64,000 nucleotides of DNA from Forficula auricularia. Its lineage: Eukaryota; Arthropoda; Insecta; Dermaptera; Forficulidae. The notes beneath the pieces are model-generated. The model worked only from the letters and a program-made list of their open reading frames with translations, searched no databases and had not been told where the DNA came from. The DNA is taken from positions 620,001-684,000 of the forward strand of contig JALMQS010000890.1 in NCBI GenBank assembly GCA_024734495.1. Reading direction: 5' to 3'. Below are positions 47,420 to 59,138 of this stretch, in pieces. The first letter of the stretch is position 1; every line of letters starts with the position of its first letter. Position numbers and translations under genes: made by a program.

Positions 47420-47575
47420 TTGAACGCGAAGTGGATGCATCATAATAAGATGGAGAAGATCCGGTGGTGGTAATAATTCTGCAAGAGTAAGTCCTTGATG
47501 ACGCACAGCTTGGCAAGTGAGAACAGCCAGATAACGATGAAGAGGAAGATGAAATGAAATTTGACATGCGTCCGG
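47420..47575 (-). CDS. Ubr3: Ubr3 exon
   Basis: Encodes PDACQISFHLPLHRYLAVLT, then the LLPPPDLLHLIMMHPLRVQ block. The acceptor is tatcag|CCGGA (phase 0) and the donor CAA|GTAAGT. The 'LPLHR...HP' region is diagnostic of UBR3 rather than UBR1/2. The next exon lies 33 kb away, beyond the nested DUF4803 gene. Canonical splicing of that junction loses one base of frame; see findings. Confidence 0.9.
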
Positions 47576-47689
47576 CTGATAAAAAAGAATTTTCGTTACA
47601 AAAAGTAATAATAGTTAGAAAGTGAACTTAGGTTTGTTCATATACAAGTAGAGCTCTACTCTTAGAGCATTATGCAAATGTTACACGAT

Positions 47690-48440
47690 TTCAATAAATT
47701 TATAATTTTCTCATTAATATATCAAAGAATAATTAACATATTAACGGGAATTGTTTTTGATCGCGCTTTTTTAACAAGACATATATCGCGAGACTACTGC
47801 TGGTTGAGGCTATTGGAGTCTGCTGAGTCTTTAGTCTGGACCAAGAGAGAATAGAAAGAGATATGATCCATTTTTTTTTTTTTTTTTTTAAAGGGAGAAG
47901 GTTTTTCCCCTTCTGGCTTTTGGTCAGAACCATTTAGCCAATCACATTCTTTGTATTATTTTATAATTTTAAATATTTACATAGCCCTTAGTACAAATCT
48001 CTGAAGAGCCATCACAACTTTTTCACTGCACTCACACAAGGACAAAAGATAATCACTATTTATTGGGAATTTTACACTTTCGTTGATTTCACAGTATAGC
48101 AATTGTGTCCACTTTTTGTTTAGCTCACATTCAAGCAGCACATGATTGAGCCCCTCACTGGTAAGTTCACACCTACACAATGGGGACTCCACCACTCCAA
48201 TTCGATGCAGATGTAACTTCAGTGATGAGTGAATATATATGATCCATTTAGCTATAATCCAATGGATCACATCTTTTTCATTCTCTCTTGATCAGACTTA
48301 AGACCCAGCAGACACCAATAGCCTCAACCAGCTAGTAGTCTCGCGATATATATCTTGTTTAAAAAGCGCGATCAAAAACAATTCTTGTTAATATGTTAAT
48401 TATCTTTGATATATTAATGAGAAAATTATAAATTTATTTA
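47690..48440. mobile_element. Foldback element interrupted by a LINE
   Basis: Arms 47690-47860 and 48290-48440 are inverted ('tatcgcgagactact', 'gtctgctgagtct'). Related palindromes at 53040-53345 and 55860-56270. Confidence 0.7.
47870..48236 (-). pseudogene. 5'-truncated LINE with RNase H/C-terminal zinc-like end
   Basis: A minus-strand frame SLKLHLHRIGVVESPLCRCE, LTSEGLNHVLLECELNKKW resembles the CCHC-like motif near the end of many non-LTR polyproteins (C-x-C-x8-H-x4-C). A T run at 47871-47890 marks the poly(A) end. Target duplication ATATGATCCATTT (47861 and 48237). Confidence 0.75.
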
Positions 48441-49069
48441 ACTTCATTATTTCAAGTTAGAAATATATAAATTCGGATGTTATTTTCACTTAATATTTGA
48501 CAAAAATCACCTGCATTCGATTCGCGATCGAATCAAATACAGGAAACTTATGATTAACACGATTTCGTTAAAATACGGTATAGAAACCTCGACGACCTCA
48601 TTTCAAAACATAAATCAATTTTTTTTTATTGTTATTATTTCATAATTTAGAGCCAGCCTGTTTCACCAACCAGAATTAATTTTCATTTTATCAGGGTTAA
48701 TTTAATCTCGATTAAGTGTTAATCTTGAAATTTTAATTCGAGTTATTAGGTGCGATTTACAAAAATTATTTTCCTAAAAGTTAAACCATTTGTTTTTATG
48801 ACCTCGTGAACATATTCTAAGTAAAATTATATGAATATATCATGGTTGCTGTGGATGCGATGCATCCCTAAAATATCTAGACATTTATAGAATTTTCATA
48901 CCGTGTCATAAAAATTTAATATTATATTGGCAAAATAACGAAAAATTTTATGATGTCGTTTCGATGAAATTTGTAAAAAAAAAGCGAAGAATAAAAATAA
49001 AATTTGAAAAAAATAAAGGGTTCTTTTTTGGACAGTATCATCTGGCTGAAAAGTCACCACCCACCATTA

Positions 49070-49835
49070 TATCCTAGCTGTAGGGCCCGCCCCCTGGACC
49101 CCCAACCCACGAACCACACTCCCACCCAGCACAACCCCCGAAACCAACCCAGCACCCCCCGCACCATGTACCCGTGCAACACCCCACCCCGCACACCACC
49201 CCGCACTCAGTTTTTGCATTTCTAGCCTTCTAGTGACCCACAGATTATGTATACAAAATTTGGTTAAGTTTGCTCTAATGTAAGAATTTTCATTTTTGAC
49301 CCCCCCCCCCATTTTGGGTGGTTAGTTTTTGCATTTCTAGCCTTCTAGTGACCCACAGATTATGTATACAAGATTTGGTTGACTTTGGTCCAAGAGCAGG
49401 AATTTTCATGTTTTGACCCTCCCCCCCTTTTTGTGTGGTTTTTGGGGGGAATTTTTTTAAACAAAAGTTGTCAGAAATAACATTCTAACTTACAACTTTG
49501 CTCATTATAAAATTTGCCGTAGAGTTAATAGTTTAGGAGTTATTTGATAATTTCCATTCGTGCGCCCCTTTTGGGGTCAAAATATCAAAAGGTATAGCTA
49601 TAAACGTAAGTTAGAAGACATCTGTTCCAAATGTGAAATTTCATAATAATCCCTTCAGCCGTTTTTACGTGAATCGTGAGCAACTTTTCGCGGGAACCAC
49701 GGAAACATACAGGCAGACAGGAATTTTGTTAAGGGTGTTTTCGTTCATAACACTGTTTGAAACGTGTGCAACCAAAATTTGGCGTGATTTGAACCAATGC
49801 ACAGACAAAACCTTCATTTTATATATATATATAGG
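49070..49835 (-). mobile_element. Helitron-like element
   Basis: Read on the minus strand it starts 'tatatataaaatgaaggttt' and ends in the GC-rich '...gggcccTACAGCTAG'. Its body matches the plus-strand element at 60214 ('aatcacgccaaattttggtt'). Contains duplicated 'agccttctagtgacccacag' at 49224 and 49341. No Rep/helicase coding. Confidence 0.6.
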
Positions 49836-50401
49836 TATAAATTGGTATAGGGACAGATTATAGCCCGTCGATTTTTTGCCGGGCTTCAACTTAGATCTAA
49901 TCTAGATATTTTCCAGGGAATATATCAAATAACAAAATTCAGTAAGACCTCGCTTAGAATGGGTTCCTAGACCACAAAAAGCTAAACGATATTGTTAAGG
50001 CTCTAATTAGAAACCAGCAGTAATTAATCATCTGCATTTCTTTGTCCTGCTGTATAGATTATTTTGACAATTAGGCCTTCTTGATTGAGAAATATTTTTT
50101 TTCACACTCTGTATTAACATTTATCAGTTAATTCTTGCCAAATTTAGAGTTTTTTAGGCTTCAAGAAGACAGGGTTAATCGAGCAAACGAGGTCATACTG
50201 AACAACTCGAGAGAAAATTTAATTAATGGAAAGCTCCTAAATGTATTAATTATAAATTTTAGATAAAAAAATTTGATAAACGTTGGTAAATTCTGAAGAT
50301 TGGTTCAAACCCGAAATATATATATCGAGTTTATTCTCAAAATATTTGTTTTTTATTTGTGGAACTTCATCTGGTAATTTAATTTTTTAATTTTATATTA
50401 A

Positions 50402-51001
50402 GGAGGTTCTTTCGCGACAATCCACACAAAAAGTTTTAGCCTCGTAACCACTCTATAAATATGAACGGAACTAAAATTTTAGGTTATGTTTTTTTAACGT
50501 TACTGTACCACTCACACAACGAAATCTCTATATGGATACACTCATATTTGCCGGATCGTTTCCAAGGTATTGTGCTTATATCCCCTCCATTAAAAATAAT
50601 CGCCCAAATATTCGTGGATTTTTAAAACATAAGGCAGTCATGAAACTATTTGAACTTGAAATATGTTGTTTTTTTTTGTTTTTTATCAAAACTAAGAGGT
50701 AAATAATTTCAATTTTTTTAAGTTACTCCAAATATATTATTCTAACAAATATTATCTTATTATATTAGCTTTTCATCAAGATGGTGAAAGTCCTTCAATG
50801 AAAATAAAATAAAATAATGATCATATCCCCACCCTTTCCCTATCTACCCTATGTAAAAAATGTCATTTTAAATTGCAATTATTTCATGTTTGGTGTGGTA
50901 AATCGTCTCCAAATTTTAACACTATGTGTATTATCCTTTTAATGACTTATATTCCAAGTTTCAAAGACTTCTTGAATTTTTGCATTTGTGAAAGAACTAC
51001 C
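50402..51001. mobile_element. TTAA-flanked element, subfamily B, copy 3
   Basis: TTAA | GGAGGTTCTTTCGCGACAAT ... GAAAGAACTACC | TATA. Same orientation and sequence as 3133-3652, with an extra stretch near 50625-50665. Ends 193 bp before a Ubr3 exon. Confidence 0.72.
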
Positions 51002-51193
51002 TATATAAACTTGATTAAAAAAGAAAAATCAATGGGATTGTCCTGAGCTTGAAAATTGAAAGAGTTAATCAAGTTGAAAATATTAATCCTGGTTGGTGAA
51101 AGCGGCTCTAATAGTTTTAAAAAAATTATAATCTATTAATCTTTACAATTCCCTAAAATAATATGACCAAGTTATCAAAAAAAGTTAACTTAC

Positions 51194-51420
51194 AACATTA
51201 GGATGGTCATAATTAATTGCATCCAGCCAATCTTGAATCGAGACTAGACATGATGTAACTACTCGTTTCGTGAGATGGGCTGTTTCTGCATTACTTAAAT
51301 GAGAAACAAGAGCCCACATCGGATACGCAGAAGCTTCAAGTTCAGCAGAAAAGGCTGCATAATAGGTAGTTGGTTCAAATTCAACATGGTTAATTTGCTC
51401 TCGTGTGTTAACATTCATTC
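51194..51420 (-). CDS. Ubr3: Ubr3 exon
   Basis: Reads GMNVNTREQINHVEFEP and on through YYAAFSAELEASAYPMWALV to HPNV. The acceptor is tttcaag|GAATG (phase 1) and the donor GTT|GTAAGT (phase 0). It joins in frame with both neighbours. This is a conserved UBR3 block directly preceding the FHLPLHR block in the next exon. Confidence 0.9.
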
Positions 51421-51871
51421 CTTGAAATTAAAGAATAAGAATATTTTAATAATAAATAAAATAAAAATATTTCTTTTTTTTTATCAAATTAACTATTAAA
51501 GATTTTAAATGTTTACATATTTTGATTATTTGTTTGATGACATTTCGATAATCAGTAATTAGCGGCGGCTTAAGACATTTTGCCGCCCGGGGCTAACTTT
51601 TAAAAACCGCCATTCTTGACAAAGAAAAAATCGTTTTTTCCAACATAATAGTTATTTATGATATGTGTTAAAAGTAATATTTTATTTTGTGAGAAGGAAG
51701 TTTTGAACACGACACAAAGCGGAGTGCTCCAAACCTTCGAACAAAATAAAATCACTTTTAACACGTATATCGTACACTATTATTTCTACAAACACTATTT
51801 TTTAATTTGTATTTCTAATAGTTTTTTGGCATATGACAAAAATGTCAATTTGTTGTTCCATTCGTCATTAC

Positions 51872-52800
51872 TAGAGACCGGATTCCTATGCAATTGCATA
51901 TTTTGTTTGCCGTCACATCCGACCCAGGGGATCAATTATCTATCCGAATCATGCAACTAGGATACTGTGGGTTAAATTTTATACTGCATATTTTTGCATA
52001 TTGCATAATATTGCATATTTGAAGGATATTGCATAAAATTGCTTATTTCGCGCCAAATACAGATGTTTTAAAAGTAACTTTTCGGAGAAAGAATGAAAAA
52101 AAGAAGAAATAAAACAGGGGGACACTAATTTAAATTCGAAGAAAACAAAAATAGGCCTCAACGACAAGAGTGTAGTGTTGGACGGATTACAAAGGATGTA
52201 AACATAGCTAAAAAACAACAATCCACTTATTTTTCTTATTATTCAGTTGTACTTTGACTTGACTAGATACTTTACTCTACTCGAAAATGCCGAAAAGTTT
52301 GCAATCTTTTTCTTTCAAAATAAAAGTGAGAGTTTAAGTTCCTTTAAATTCACCCCCATCAGCGGGATCCAGACCTCGATTTGGGGACCGCCCCTTTTAT
52401 CCGCGCATCGGCCTCCATACGTCTTGGATGTGATTTTTGAAACATTATTAAATTTATTATGTTGATTTTATTCAAGTGCACCTATTATTTCTTTGAGTTT
52501 AAAGATTTTTTAATATATTAAATGTAATGAGAATTTTGTGCAATTTTTTACGCAATAAATGTACATATTTGACACTTGGTGTCTGTAGCTTACTTTATCA
52601 TTTCATTCCTTCAAATATATAGTATTTTTGTCTTCAATTTTAATATTTTAGTGCATAAAAAAATTTATTTGACTATCTTTAACTGCATATTTTTGCATAT
52701 TTCAACGTATACTGCATATTACTTGCATATTTTAGCATTTTTAGCTGCATTTTTTATGGCATATTTTGGCAGTTTTTACTGCATAAAAATCCGGTCTCTA
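51872..52800. mobile_element. hAT-type element with GCATATT subterminal repeats
   Basis: Ends TAGAGACCGGATT and AATCCGGTCTCTA, flanked by GTCATTAC / GTCAATAC (8 bp, one mismatch). Both subterminal regions are packed with TGCATATT repeats (51995-52025, 52684-52775), probable transposase-binding sites. Interior frames are not recognised. Confidence 0.78.
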
Positions 52801-53034
52801 GTCAATACCAAGATAACTAAATCGCTTTTAACACTAGTGTTAAAAGTAATAATGGTCTGTCACTTTGTAACACTGGTGTCATAGTGATTTGTAAAAAATA
52901 GTACATTCAAATGCAAGTTTCATAAGACATGTGATTTTAGCGCACGTGTTTTTCTTAGAAACGAGCGGCTTTTGAAAATTTAAGGTCTAAATAGCATTCT
53001 TACGATGGGTGAATATCCTTTAAGCTTTGGATAA

Positions 53035-53345
53035 TTAAAAAAGGTCCCTTGGTCCAGACTTAAGACTCCGCAGACTCCAATAGCGTCATCCGCAGTAGTC
53101 TCGCGATATATATATCTTTTTCAAAAAAGCACGGTCAAAACAATTCTCGTTGATATATATATATATCAATTATCCTTTGATATACTATTGAGAAAAAATT
53201 TTAAAATTTATTTAACATCATTATTTCAAGTTGGAAATATACCTATAAGTTCAGATATTATTTTCACTCAATATTTGACAAAAATTTCCTACATTTGATT
53301 TGCGATTGAATCAAATGTAGAAAACATTCGATTAATTAAAAAAGG
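53035..53345. repeat. Foldback-family arm
   Basis: 'ctccgcagactccaatagcg', 'gcagtagtctcgcgatatat' and the palindrome 'attgaatcaaatgtag' match the 55840-56270 element in reverse. Region 53350-54270 has no recognised gene. A GC-richer patch at 53740-53870 is unexplained. Confidence 0.5.
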
Positions 53346-54465
53346 GTTTTTAGGTTTTTAATTTCTAGGTAGTTGAGAAATTTTATTATATTGTTAAGAA
53401 AGGTCTAAATAATTTTTGGAAATTTTATTGAATTAAATAAGGTCTAATTAGTATTGAAGGGTAAACATCTTTGGCACAGTTATACGGAATTTTTTTTCTT
53501 TGAGAAAGGCTTTGAAACTCCATTGTCTTATGGGTCGATGGTTCTATAAGTCTATGATATTCACCTACAATAATGAAACCATTTATTTCCAAAATATTAT
53601 CAAATCAAAAATATTACTTGACAAAACGTCGATAAATCTATTCAAGAGAAAAAAATTCAAAAGTATATCAAATATATATACTACATCTTCATATAAAATT
53701 TTTATTCAAAAAATAAAAAATAAAATAAAAATACGAATGTTTACCGCCTTTGCGCCCTTTACGTATTTACCCTCGGGGGTTTATAGACCCCAAAGCCCCC
53801 CGGTTAAGCCGGCAATGTCAGTAATGGATTTAAGCTTAGGACCGGGCCTCGGGCGAGAAAATTTTGAAAGAACGATTAAAATTTAAAAATCGATTTGGCT
53901 TAGTTTTGCTGTGAATGTATGAACAAATTTCAGTAAAGTTGTTTATAATAATTGTTAAAGTGTTAAACAAAAATAAATAATTATTAAATTATTAAACAAA
54001 TAGTATCTTAAGAAAATTGATTCGTGATGAAATATTACAACCAATTTCTACCAAAGTTCAAAACGATAAGTATTTTGATATCGTTAAAGATTCTACGCAT
54101 GATATTGCACATGTCGATCAGCTTATATATACGTGAAAATGGTGAAATAGAGAGATATTTAGAATTTATACCAAATACTGGTAAAAGCTAATTGAGAATG
54201 CTGTTAAAACGCTTAAAAAATGTTCTTGACATAATGAACTGTCGTGGTCACTCATAATGCAAATAATATATCAGGCAGGGACGACGGGAGCGTGGGATCA
54301 AGGTGGTCAGCTGACCCACCTGGGAATTTTTCTACAGGTTAAAGGGGGTCAGCGCACCTCCTAAAGAAAGAAATTTTACCGTTACTTTACCCAAAAACAG
54401 CTCTGTTGCCGAATTGTTGGTTGTAAAATTAATGTTATACTATTATCTGTTTGCGGCTCAAAACT

Positions 54466-55052
54466 TGTTTTTTTTAATGAAAATGATGAGAGAAGGAGTT
54501 ACACCAAAAAGGTGTATCCCTAAAGGCCTGGGTTGGCCCCTCTATCGTGAAAAGAAGGAGAAGAAGAGTTTTCATGGGCTGGGTAGGGGTCGAAGGTATC
54601 TGTAGATACGGGTCTTAAACAGCTGAAGGTTATAAGTCGCGGGGAAGACGGTAGTTGGAGCGAGTTCCAGTCTCTGGAGGTCATAGGGAAAAAAGTGTTG
54701 GCCAAAGCGCTTGTTCGATTTTTATCCAATTTGACAGCGAAGGGGTGCTGAGCGTTCGAAAACCGCGTGTTTCTCGCAGAGGGCTTTAGGGGGGATAATT
54801 GATTTCAGCTCGACTGAACAGACACCATGATAGTATCTCTAGTACAGGGAAAGGGCAAAACGTTTCTTCGGTGAGCCAGGGAGTCGAGTGAGTTAGTTAG
54901 GGCCGGGTCTCCTATTAGTTTAATTGCTCGCTTCTAAATTGCATCCAGTGTGGTAAGAGAATGATTGGAGGCCCCTCTCCACAGATGAGAGCCATATTCG
55001 AGACAGGGACGAATTTGAGGTCTTATACAGTGTAAGAAGTTGAGGTCGACAA
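54466..55052 (-). pseudogene. Jockey-like LINE 3' fragment, second copy
   Basis: The minus strand encodes MTSRDWNSLQLPSSPRLITF and upstream, in broken frames, the same block as 12880-13623 (LKAQIRPCLEYGSHLW-type). A T run at 54468-54475 marks the 3' end. Several indels. Confidence 0.8.
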
Positions 55053-55839
55053 TGTCATAAAAAAAGACTAAACCATTTAAGTGTGCTGTCAGTTCATCGA
55101 GATCTTGCAAAAAACATTTCTGAATTGACTATTGCTAAGAAGTTCATCAACAATGTGTCTACAAGAGCTACAATATTCGGCAAAATCCAATGAACACTTG
55201 ATTGTAGATTTTAGATCAATTTAATGTCTTAAGATCATGTCCAATTTATTGAACCCCCTGAATATAATTTTGAACATATTCAATTTTAGTTACACATCCC
55301 GGAGAAATAAAAATTAAACCCGGAACCCGGAGTCTCCGGGTCAAACCAGGAGAGGTGGCAACCCTATTCAAGACTCGCACCTAACGAATGGATGACGTCC
55401 AAACCAACACTCGAAATGTATATTTAAATTGAAAGTCCTCGACCATATTCTAAGAAACAAATCCTCGTACGCAGTTCTACGACCTGACCCCAAAATAATG
55501 AATTGTATTGTTAGAAGAAAAAGATACTTATGGAGTTCATCTAACAGGGTAGCCAATTGACCCAGATCGCTAATTTTGAATCTCGTGTTTGATAACCAAG
55601 GGGGTTAACACAACCCTTCTGACATATAACTAAAAATTATTTCATCTAGGATGTATTAGATGACAATTTATCCTGATTTGTTTAAAAATTTTAAGTCAAC
55701 TACTATTGTCAATTTGTTTTCTTATATTAAATAACAATATATGTTGGGCCAAATTAAATATTAATTATTAGAGACTAAATATTTAAGTGTTAATAAAATT
55801 AGTGTGTAAGAGTGAATGAATTTCATCATTAAATCTTTA

Positions 55840-56270
55840 TCATTGAGTGAGTAATTATTATTAATCGAATGTTTTCTACATTTGATTCAATCGCGAATCA
55901 AATGTAGGGAATTTTTGTCAAATATTGAGTGAAAATAATATTTGAACTTATATATTTCTAACTTGAAATAATGATCTTAAATAAATTTTTATAATTTTTC
56001 TAATTAATATAACAAAGAATAATTGATATATCGATGAGAATTGTTTTTGACCGCGCTTATTTGAAAAAGATATTTATCGCGAGACTACTGCGGATTACGC
56101 TATTGAAGTCTGCTGAGTCTTAAGTCTGGACCAAGAGAGAAAAAGATGTGATCCACTTAGCTACAGTCCAACGTCATTTCGCGGACTTCAATAGCGTAAT
56201 CCGCAGTAGTCTCGCGATAAATATCTTTTCCAAATAAGTGCGTTCAAAAAATAATTATTATTATTCAAGG
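55840..56270. mobile_element. Foldback element, related to 47690 and 53035
   Basis: Contains an internal palindrome CTACATTTGATTCAATCGCG / reverse and opposing 'gcagtagtctcgcgataaat' (56074, 56201). Ends 250 bp from a Ubr3 exon. Confidence 0.6.
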
Positions 56271-56522
56271 AGCTTTTTACCATTCTTGATTCGTCTCTAA
56301 ACTGCTTTCTTACACATGAATCTTCAACCAAACCCCCTGCAATTTCCCCCTCTTCTTGCTATTATAGCCCTGGATTGTAGGTGTCGCACCTTACATTTTT
56401 ATCATTAAAAAAATGATCTAAGATTTTAATTATTTCTTTTTTAAATCAAGTAACTCTCTTTTAATTTAAAATCATAAAATACTAAAATATATATTATCTT
56501 AAATTAATACAAGCAAATATAC

Positions 56523-56702
56523 CTTGAAACATTAAAATAAATGTGAACCACATTTCAGGTAAATTGTCGTCTGTCATAAATTTCATAGCAACAGGCCGAT
56601 GGGACAGAACATTGTTCAAGTCGGAAACCAGAGGCCAATAGCAATGTTCTTTCATGACTGGGACAGCGCAATCCACCACATAATGAAAATTCTTCCGTAG
56701 AT
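56523..56702 (-). CDS. Ubr3: Ubr3 exon with unusual acceptor
   Basis: Encodes DLRKNFHYVVDCAVPVMKEH followed by CYWPLVSDLNNVLSHRPVAM and an end in MFQ. The donor is CAAG|GTATAT (phase 1). The frame requires the exon to begin at ATCTACGG, but the bases before it are eleven T, then GCATTACACG, with no AG. The ten bases GCATTACACG duplicate the end of the previous exon. No in-frame AG acceptor exists upstream, because a TAA intervenes. The protein continuity is typical of UBR3. Confidence 0.82.
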
Positions 56703-57584
56703 CGTGTAATGCAAAAAAAAAAAGGATAAATTAATAAAAATATTAAGTTTTTAAATAAAAATTTAAATAAGTTCAAAACAAATTTAGTGTATAGTAATGG
56801 AAAGAATTGGGTTTTCACAAAAAAATTGTGCATATCCTATTAATTCGACTAAGTAAGTAAGTGAATTAATTTAGTCTTTTGACTTTGAAAAATGCAGATT
56901 TAAAAAAAAAACTTATCTCTAAAAGTCCTATACACTTTAACACTATTAATTTTTAAAGTGAAACAAGTGACCTAGAAAACCCAACTCATAGTAAATTAAT
57001 ATCTCATAAAATATTTATTTACTTTTATCTTTATTAAAGATGTTTCACCTTGCAGCAACATCACAATATCTATTAATTACTATATACTTTGATTGATTTA
57101 GGCCTTTAAGACATAACAAGTGGAATTGATAGTGACCCGAAATGGGGGCGGAGGTTCAAAAAAGAATAAAAGTATTGCTATATATTGAGCCTTTAATCGA
57201 TGTTATAGTATGCCAAATTTTCAATTAAGTGCCTTTAAGATTTTACTAGAATAATTATTCACATAAAATTGATATTAACCACATTATGAAATGTTTAATA
57301 TATTGAAACACTAACGAAAAAACACAAATATATGGCGTTTCGATCACTACACCTGTATATTTATAGGAACTCTAACAAATATGTATATAAAAACGCAAAA
57401 CACGAAGTTTCTATCATTACATCAGTAATTATATATTTACTAAAACACTAACAAAAAACAAATGCACAAGGTTTCGATAAAAGATATTATGATCAACCGA
57501 TCGAAACAAAGTATATTTGTGTTTGTATATACACTCAGCAGCACAATTAACCGCCCATCTAAGTTTTATTAAATATTTAATTGA

Positions 57585-58062
57585 AAAGTTTATGTTTTGC
57601 CGAGAGTAGCAGAGTTGTTGATTCACAAAGAGAAACAAAGAGGTTGTCCTCTGCTTGATGCAAATAAACATACACACACATATATATATCGAGATGATAT
57701 ATCTGTATATATATTATTTATTTGTTTGAGACTATAGTTTCGAAGACTTGGTCTTCATCATCAGTCTTTCTTCAATTATAAATGTTTTTCATGGAGTCAA
57801 TATCATATGGATATTGAAAACTTGGTGTTCCTTCGTCACTGCTGGCTAGGAACTAAATAAAATTTAAATTTCATCTCATATGGATATTGACTCCATGAAA
57901 AACATTTATAATTGAAGAAAGACTGATGATGAAGACCAAGTCTTCGAAACTATAGTCTCAAACAAATAAATAATATATATACAGATATATCATCTCGATA
58001 TATATGTGTGTATGTTTATTTGCATCAAGCAGAGGACAACCTCTTTGTTTCTCTTTGTTTAT
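57585..58062. mobile_element. Foldback element within Tc1 inverted repeat
   Basis: Palindrome with perfect modules in both arms: CTGATGA-T-GAAGAC CAA GTCTTC-GAAAC on minus (57738-57764) and plus (57923-57949). Begins 'ttgccgagagtagcagagtt', the inverse of the family end. Confidence 0.75.
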
Positions 58063-58224
58063 TAAATATTTTACAATTAAACAAATGTTCACTTTATTTA
58101 TTACATTCAATTTCTAGGATCATAAAAGATTAAAAAAATCATCTTTTAAACAAGAATATTTATTTTTGTTTTAAAAAAAATATGAAATTAAAAAAAATGT
58201 CATTTTTACATGAAAGTCATTTAA

Positions 58225-58335
58225 CATTTTAATAACATGTGTTGTCTCCTCTTGCTTTAATGACCTCCTGTAAGCAATTGGGAATACTCTGGATAATGTT
58301 TTTGATATAGGCTTGTGGTATGTTATTCCACTCCT
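58225..58335 (-). pseudogene. Tc1-like transposase C-terminal fragment (inverted)
   Basis: The minus strand reads LTDAVLEEWNNIPQAYIKNI, IQSIPNCLQEVIKARGDNT, the C-terminus of a Tc1 transposase. It duplicates 59935-60055 in opposite orientation as part of the long inverted repeats. Confidence 0.8.
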
Positions 58336-58498
58336 CCAAAACCGCATCTGTCAGTTCAAGGTGATTCGTGTGCCTCGGACTACTGTGAGAGATGCATTCA
58401 GAGAGTTTCGGGAGATCAATTCCTATACGAGTAGACCACGGACAGCTCGGGGTGATCGTTTTATGGTGAGCAACGTTTTACGAAATCGCTTTATACTA

Positions 58499-59138
58499 AG
58501 GTGACCAACTATTCTGATTTACTGAGTTTTGTACTCTTTTTTCCCAAACCGTACTCTTTTCAAATCCTGTACTCTGAAAGTACTCATTTGTGTAATTTTA
58601 TACTCATTTGTATTTCTAAAACATTTTTTTAGATTTTTTTATTTCAATTTTATTAATTAAATGTTTAAAATTATTTTGACAGTGATATTTAAATGAAGAA
58701 AAATTGAAGAAATGGAACGATGAGAAAATAGAACTTGACAAAAGATGGGTAGAAATCTTTCGGCATTTTAGAGTAGAACATATCCCACATGAAAATTTAA
58801 AAGTTTTAATAGAAATTTCCTTATGTTGTCGAGGCACTAATGCTGCTGTTGAAAGGGTATTTTCACTAGGGAATGATTATTGGAGCAGTGAGAAGTCGCA
58901 ACTTTCTGTAAGAACATTATCTGCCGTCTTAACAGTCAAATTTAATATGCAAAATGAAAGTTGTTCGGATGTGGCTACATTATTAGACGAACATCCTCAT
59001 TTAGCAAAAAAATCCACTCCGAAAAAAAATATGTTTTTTAAAGAAAATAAAGTTTTTATCGTTTTTTCTTCTTTTTTTTCACCTATGAAATACTTGCAAA
59101 GTGTACTCTTTTTGAACAAAAAATAGTTGGTCACCTTA
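58499..59138 (+). mobile_element. hAT element inserted in Tc1 transposase
   Basis: Ends AAGGTGACCAACTATT and AATAGTTGGTCACCTT, flanked by TTTATACT/TTTATACC-like 8-bp duplications. Subterminal GTACTC(TTT) repeats recur. Contains the transposase tail at 58704-59126. Confidence 0.82.
58704..59126 (+). pseudogene. hAT transposase C-terminal domain
   Basis: Reads HIPHENLKVLIEISLCCRGT, NAAVERVFSLGNDYWSSEKS, QLSVRTLSAVLTVKFNMQNE. This is the hAT dimerisation region (A.VER.FS.....W...K..L...T). An uninterrupted 140-residue frame, but the catalytic region is absent. Confidence 0.85.

Larger units (their letters stand above)
48650..51116. mobile_element. Inverted-repeat element with inserted Helitron and TTAA element
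   Basis: 'gagccagcctgtttcaccaaccag' type end at 48651 and its inverse 'ctggttggtgaaagcggctc' at 51090-51109. The interior holds the elements at about 49070-49835 and 50402-51001. Parent class unknown. Confidence 0.5.

Noticed and set aside
47379..47567. Serine-rich minus-strand frame (MSNFISSSSSSL...)
   Set aside because: It is the wrong frame of a Ubr3 exon. The frame two bases over reads the conserved FHLPLHRYL block and fits both splice phases.
56555..56833. Minus-strand ORF MHNFFVKTQFFPLL... covering a Ubr3 exon
   Set aside because: Out of frame with the conserved UBR3 reading. The upstream part is intronic AT-rich sequence.
58704..59126. Domesticated host gene from the open 140-residue hAT frame
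   Set aside because: It sits within clear hAT termini and target duplications inside another transposon, with no splice sites or N-terminal domain.
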